From Dendrocalamus latiflorus (lineage: Eukaryota; Streptophyta; Magnoliopsida; Poales; Poaceae): DNA of 64,000 bases. The position numbers and the translations under genes were made by a program. Below the pieces are notes generated by a model. That model was not told the origin of the DNA. It searched no databases and saw only the letters and a program-made list of their open reading frames with translations. Location: positions 27,074,778 to 27,138,777 of the forward strand of contig CM029654.1 in NCBI GenBank assembly GCA_017311315.1, read 5' to 3'. Positions 59,150 through 64,000 of this stretch are shown here, in pieces. Position 1 is the stretch's first letter. Each line of letters begins with the position of its first letter.

Positions 59150-59402
59150 GGAAAAGACTTGCCACACACTTTGCCAACAAAAATTGCCACACTTGCCTAA
59201 GTTGAGGTGCTCAAATTCTTTGCCACACCTTAGCAAGCCTAAGGGAATCTTGCCACACTTTTTTGAGTCATTGACGCGTGGGACCTAGTTTGCTGGAAGG
59301 GAATCTTGCCACAATTGTGGCTGCAACCAAACAGCTCCTAAAATTAGTCAAACTTGTCTAATCTTAGATGTGGTAAACTGTGGCTGGCAACCAAACACCT
59401 CT
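59150..59402. mobile_element. MITE-like element with TGTGGCAA repeats
   Basis: On the minus strand it begins GAGGTGTTTGGTTGCCAGCC, and a second GGAGCTGTTTGGTTGCAGCC lies at about 59315-59338. Repeated TTGCCACA motifs run through it. This looks like one MITE abutting or nested in another. The outer end near 59150 is approximate. Confidence 0.45.
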
Positions 59403-59514
59403 GCGTCCGCCACTCATGAAGAAATGTGTCGTCTCTCCCTCCGTCCTCGGGGCACGCACGTGAAATCTCGTCTCGCGCGGCGCGCAGACGAGTCCGGAAA
59501 TTTTTGCACGGATA

Positions 59515-59803
59515 ACCCATTTTTTATTCGAAAATACAAAAATATACCTGCGACAAAATTTTTTACACAAATAGGCTCGAGTCGCCAAACCATTGGGCGA
59601 ATTACACTTGTCGCCCCACCAAAACGCGACTTATAAAGAATCTGGTAACCGTTGGGCGATTAAATGCAATCGCCTCCCCGTTAAGCGATTCAAATGAATC
59701 GCTTCCCCGTTCGGCGACATAAAGAAGAGTCGCTTAACGGGGGGCGACTGCATGTGAAACAGCCCGACGGCCGAGCCCCTTTTCTTCCCCACGCCTGCTC
59801 GCC
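59515..59803 (+). repeat. Left terminal inverted repeat of the PMD element
   Basis: About 289 bp matching the reverse complement of 63695-64000. Palindromes: 59655-59674 (GGCGATT...AATCGCC), 59684-59703 (AGCGATTC...GAATCGCT) and 59714-59733 (GCGAC...GTCGC), plus two looser ones upstream. Confidence 0.85.
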
Positions 59804-60036
59804 AATCTACCTCTAGGCGACTGCATGGATCCTGTTAAACGTTTTGTGAATTTTGTAATTTGAAACTCGTAAAAAATGTTTAATATTTGTCACATTACTT
59901 GATATAGAAATAATTTTCTATACGAAAAGAAGAGATAATAGCATTGTTTGAAGTTAAATGAACTTTATAATATAACGCAGTAACATGCCGCGTATTTATC
60001 CATTACATGCATGTCATACACCCCTCACTCCCCACC

Positions 60037-62812
60037 CTAAGGTGCTCCATCACCTGCTCCATCACCGCGCGCGCGTCCTGCCATACGGCCCCGCTTGGCC
60101 GTCCTCCGGTGCAACGGATTACGGGGCGGCGGGGGACGAGGGTCCGAAAAAGTAAAACGAGCAGGTGGGTTTCGCACCCGCGGCTGCGCCGGTGGAGTCA
60201 CCTGCACCTCCGGCTGTGTAGCCTCCGGTGCACCGGGGAGGCCATCGCTGGAGAGAACCTCCGATGCTGTGTCGGAGGACGGCCCAGGCCAGTCCGCAAA
60301 AAACTGGTCCACCTCGATGTGGCCCGGGGAGAAGCGTCCCTGCTGCTGGTAAGGACCTGCAATAGTAGTATCGTTAGTTCGTTGCATGTCGTCTTAGGTT
60401 AAAAACAAGCTCGGACGATGCGTACCCGTACATGGCGACATGAAATCATCCGTGTGGAAGCCGGGGATGTACGTAGGAGGCCGTGACCAAGGAGAACTCC
60501 CTGGCTGGTCCGGGGGAGGTGGACGTGTCCACGTAGAACTCCCTGGCTGCTCCGGGGGAGGTGGACGTGTCCACGTAGAACTCCCTGGCTGCTCCGGGGG
60601 AGGTGGACGTGACCAAGGAGAACTCCCTGGCTGCTCCGGGGGAGGTGGACGTGTCCACGTACTCCCTCCGGAGTAGTGCCACGCTGGTCGGGGTGGCACT
60701 GGTGGTCGGGGTGCACTGGCCGTAGGTGTGGAGACCACCGGTAGCCTCGTGCAGGACAGTAGGCTGACGATACGTCTACACCCTGCCTCCATCCGTCGCG
60801 CAAAGCTGACGGCCTCCTCGCGGGTCAACTCCCCACCTGTGCCCCACCTCTGCACTAGTGCGGAGGACTCCGACCACAGCCCGGCACCGACGTCAGCCTG
60901 GACAAAAAGACATAGAATGGTCCATCATCGAAACGATATTGCCATTTGAGAATTTTTGAAATTACAAGTTACGTACCGCGATGTGAGCGTCGCGTGCGAA
61001 GTGCGCAGGGTACGCGTCTGTCGGTGCGGCGACGTGTGTGGCAGGTGGGTCAACGACATGTACCAGCCTGATACGAGTCCGCGCCTGGTACCAGATGAGG
61101 TACTCCGCGTAGTCGGCTATGTCGTATGGCCGGTCCTCCTCCACGCGGTCATTCAGCGCACCCTCCCACTGCGCAATCCAGGGCTGCATCCTCCTGGACC
61201 AGTCTGTGCCTTTCTTGACGCCCTTCGTGGTGTGCCTGTTTATGGAACCATTACGTAATGTAAGTACTTGCGATCACAATAGTAAGTACGTATAAAAATA
61301 TCAGAAGGGATCACTCACGCGTGCACGCGGGGCGGAAGCGGCGGCCCGACTGGTACAGGAAGTGTCTGCCGCAGCCCAAACTGCCGCATGACGCGCTGCG
61401 GTGCGTAGTCCTCGACGTAGATGCCGTACACGAGCTTCCGGCGGGTAAGCCAGAAAGTCTGGTCACGCCAGCACAGTGCAGAGAGCCCGTCAGGAGCACG
61501 GGCCTGCACTGCCTCCGCTGCGTAAGGCTCCCAGCGCACGTCGGAGTCTGCGAGGCGGTCCAACTGCTCCACAAAGGGGTGGTACGCCCGCGTGACCTGC
61601 ACGTGCGCGAACTGTACCTGCAAGAAAGGCAAATTATTTTAGTACGACGATCGTTAATAAGTTGAGTACGATAAAATAAAACTCACTCATCGACGACACC
61701 AAATAGAACCCATCGTCGGCCGGTCGATGTCTCCCCCCGGGTACATCTCGGGCCCGTAGGGACCCATGTCGTCTAGTACAGGTCGTCCGAGACTGAAGCG
61801 CTCGAACGACCACAACTGCAGCAGCAGGGGACATCCCGTGAGGATCGAGTTCGCCTTAATCCTCGTGCACGCATCGCACAGGCCGCGGTACGTCGCGGCA
61901 AGTGCGGCCGATCCCCAGCTGATCTGGACGGCCTCGCCGTCCGCAATCGCCCTCGCATAAGCGATAAGGCGCGCGTCAACGGTGTTGCCGTGGGTGGTGG
62001 TAAAGAGCACCCAACCAAACAGCCACAGCAAGGAAGCCTCCAGGTGGCACGCGACCTGGTAATCGTCAGCATCTGCAACCATGCGCTCAACCTGAATGCG
62101 AACAAGTTTTTATTAGTATGTAATTGCACAAATAAGAGTTTCGAAGACGCGATCGACTTGAAACACCACGTACCTGGTACTGTGCCAGCCACCTCAGCGT
62201 CGGTCCATGCTTCTGCCTCTCGTCGAAGATGTGGTGCTGATCGGCCGGTGGAAGGACCCCCTGGAATCTGCCGAGCTGGTCCTCGCGCCACTCGGCGGGA
62301 GCCTCCGGTAGGAAGGCAGCGTCTCCCGCGACCGGAAGGCCAAGGAGTACGGACACGTCCTGCAGGGTCGGCGCCATCTCCCCGACTGGTAGATGGAAAG
62401 TGTGCGTCTCGGGCCGCCAACGGTCCACCAAAGCCGTCAGTAGGGAACGGTCGAACGGGAAGCGTCGTGATCGCTCCACGCCCGCCTCGTCCCCCTCCCC
62501 GGCCAAGGCACCTCCGTCCTCATCCGTGGCCTGCACCATCTGGGCAAGAGGGAGAAGTCCGGCATCCCGCAGCCTGCAAATAAAGTGAAGGTCAGCATTA
62601 AATATTTTTATGGTAATACTAAAACGTTGGCGTAGTGCAAACCTGGCAGTCCAACGGGGGTCGAGTCCCCAGGCCACACGAGGTGTGCGTGTCCGGACCA
62701 CTCCCAGCTCAGTCGACTCGTCCGTGCTCCCCGGTGGCGGCGCACGACGGGAAGCGCGGTGCACGCGGTCCAAGTGCTCGTCCAACAGCGTGTACCGCCA
62801 GTCACCTGCCAT
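60037..62812 (-). CDS. Plant mobile domain (PMD, MAIN/MAIL-like) gene, seven exons, one in-frame TGA
   Basis: Minus-strand exons 62643-62812, 62174-62573, 61687-62091, 61319-61617, 60977-61235, 60426-60897 and 60037-60356 join in phase with GT/AG borders, about 770 codons. Start MAGDWRYTLLDEHLDRVHRA. The domain has RLRDAGLLPLAQM, RWRPETHTFHLPVGEM, LQDVSVLLGLPVAG, ASLLWLFGWVLFT, DRPTMGSIWCRR, VTRAYHPFVEQLDRL and LSALCWRDQTFW. This is the PMD fold ('aminotransferase-like, plant mobile domain'), seen in transposons and in host MAIN/MAIL1 proteins that act in the nucleus with PP7-type phosphatases. A proline-rich tail has four to five 14-residue RPPPPEQPGSSTWT repeats. Exon 3 ends CGA TGA|GTGAGT, so a stop precedes the donor; no other phase-compatible donor exists. 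Unless read differently, the product would end at about codon 324. Confidence 0.78.
60482..60660. repeat. 42-bp coding minisatellite in the PMD gene tail
   Basis: Four to five tandem 42-bp units encoding a 14-residue Pro-rich repeat; unit variants alternate STWT and SPWS. Confidence 0.9.
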
Positions 62813-63534
62813 AACTGTAAAATTATCTAAATGTAAATTTGTACACTACATTTTCTACAATAATACATGAAAAATAGTATACAAAATTTCGACACAACAA
62901 TTTTCTACATTTAAATTTTCTTCATTTCAATTTTGTAAACTGCATCTACATTTGTACATTGAATGATCTACAATAAATTTGTAAAGTAAATTTTCCACAA
63001 TAATACATTACAAATATTATACAAAAAAACTATATTTTCTACATTTAAATTTGTACATCTAAATTTGTAAACTGCATCTACATTTCTAAATTTAATGTTC
63101 AAAACTAGATTTTCTAAACTAAATATCTAAGCTAATTTTCTAAACTAAATATCTCTACTAAATATCTAAGCTAAATTTGTAAACTAAATATCTACACTCT
63201 ACACTACATTTTCTAAACTAAATTTATCTAAACAAATTTTCTAAAGTCAATTTTCCACAATAATGCATTACAAATATTATACAAAAAACTATATTTTTCT
63301 ACATTTAAATTTATACATCTAAATTTGTAAACTGCATCTACATTTCTAAATTAAATGTTCTAAACTAGATTTTCTAAACTAAATATCTAAGCTAATTTTC
63401 TAAACTAAATATCTAAACTAAATTTGTAAACTAAATATCTACACTAGATTTTCTAAACTAAATTTATCTAAACTAATTTTCTAAAATAAATTTTCTAAAA
63501 GTAGAAAAATACCTGCAAATCCCGCGGCTTCTCC
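62813..63534. repeat. AT-rich tandem repeat upstream of the PMD gene (260-bp period)
   Basis: TTTTCCACAATAAT recurs at 62991 and 63251, and the following ~160 bp is duplicated almost exactly, giving a 260-bp period. Inside it short ATTTTCTAAACTAAATATCT units repeat. It occupies the promoter position of the minus-strand gene. Confidence 0.85.
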
Positions 63535-63665
63535 TCCTCTCCCTCTCCTCCCCCTCTCCTTCTCTTCTTCCCTCTCCTCCCCCTCTCCTTCTCTTCTTCC
63601 CTCTCCTCTCCCTCTCCTTCTCTTCTTCCCCTCTCCTCCTCCTCTTCCTTCCTCTCTTCTGCTCT
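63535..63665. repeat. CT-rich (polypyrimidine) tract
   Basis: Repeats of CTCTCCTCCCCCTCTCCTT and CTTCTCTTCTTCC. Open frames here are low complexity. Confidence 0.9.
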
Positions 63666-63694
63666 GTCTTCTCGCGCGGTGGAGAGAGTGAATG

Positions 63695-64000
63695 GCGAGC
63701 GAGCAGGCGTGGGGAAGAAAAGAGGCTCGGCCGTCGGGCTGTTTCACATGCAGTCGCCCCCCCCCCCCCCCCCCCCCGTTGGGCGACTCTTCTTTGTGTC
63801 GCCGAACGGGGGGGCGATTCATTTGAATCGCTTAACAGGGAGGCGATTGCATTTAATCGCCCAACGGTTACCAGATTCTTTATAAGTCGCGTTTTGGTGG
63901 GGCGACAAGAGTAAATCGCCCAATGGTTTAGCGACTCGAGCCTATTTGTGTAAAAAAATTTGTCGCAAGTATATTTCTGTATTTTTGAATAAAAAATGGG
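63695..64000 (-). repeat. Right terminal inverted repeat of the PMD element (runs off the window)
   Basis: Inverted copy of 59515-59803. The G-run after the third palindrome (6 G in the left arm) is a 21-base C-run here (63757-63777), so the arms differ mainly by homopolymer expansion. Confidence 0.85.

Larger units (their letters stand above)
59515..64000 (-). mobile_element. Long-TIR DNA element enclosing a plant-mobile-domain gene (right end beyond the window)
   Basis: Left TIR 59515-59803 and right TIR 63695-64000 are inverted copies of each other, similar throughout except a C-run. The TIRs are built of GCGAC/GTCGC and GCGATT/AATCGC palindromes separated by CCCCGTT. They enclose a single seven-exon minus-strand gene and its AT-rich upstream region. 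Long, hairpin-rich TIRs suggest a Mutator-like element, but no MURA-type transposase is present and the 9-bp duplication cannot be tested because the right terminus lies just past base 64000. The left terminus may start up to about 20 bp earlier (GGAAATTTTTGCACGG at 59496). Confidence 0.75.

Noticed and set aside
1..64000. CRISPR arrays, bacterial operons, rRNA or tRNA genes
   Set aside because: Tandem repeats present are microsatellites, minisatellites or transposon subterminal repeats; no spacer-repeat pattern and no cloverleaf gene was found. Primer-binding sites resemble tRNA ends but are only 12 bases.

Overview
This is nuclear DNA from a grass (Poaceae), most likely a panicoid or other medium-to-large genome. 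The evidence is the type of transposable element, a monocot-style coiled-coil NLR, a protein phosphatase 2C with grass-like exon structure, and GC-rich promoters beside AT-rich filler. Nothing looks bacterial: there are no operons, tRNA, rRNA or CRISPR arrays. Species cannot be fixed from sequence alone.

Layout. (1) 1-880 minus: 5' end of a Raf-like MAPKKK-type kinase gene with a leader intron. (2) 1.46-5.68 kb: a gag-bearing retroelement interior flanked by ~0.87 kb repeats in INVERTED rather than direct orientation. (3) 6.5-10.6 kb: the 3' end of a polyamine-oxidase gene, now a pseudogene, interrupted by a 3.8 kb CACTA element with a TGT target duplication. (4) 12-24.35 kb: retroelement relics. 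These are a Copia gag/protease relic, a ~4.9 kb minus-strand Gypsy-type LTR with internal sequence on both sides, a related plus-strand LTR, and a Copia reverse-transcriptase tail fused directly to the latter's primer-binding site. (5) 26.2-35.9 kb: an NLR resistance-gene homologue with two frameshifts, split by a young 6.7 kb Copia element (CCTCA target duplications; LTRs differ by 5 substitutions and 1 indel). (6) 37.9-49.5 kb: a decayed Gypsy element that received three later insertions, each with its own target duplication: a PIF/Harbinger-like element, a solo LTR and a hAT-like element. (7) 49.5-50.8 kb minus: Copia gag fragment with primer-binding site. (8) 52.3-53.9 kb minus: protein phosphatase 2C exons, apparently intact. 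(9) 54-59.4 kb: gene-like scraps, MITEs and an LTR. (10) 59.5 kb to the window end: a DNA element with ~290 bp terminal inverted repeats, built from GCGAC/GTCGC palindromes, enclosing a seven-exon plant-mobile-domain (PMD) gene.

Probable cellular genes are few: the kinase 5' end, PP2C, and the NLR and polyamine oxidase as pseudogenes. The rest is nested mobile DNA whose order of insertion can be read from target duplications. The most unusual objects are the PMD-carrying long-TIR element, the inverted-repeat retroelement and the PBS-to-Copia chimera. All calls rest on reading the sequence and on recalled family features; no database search was possible.
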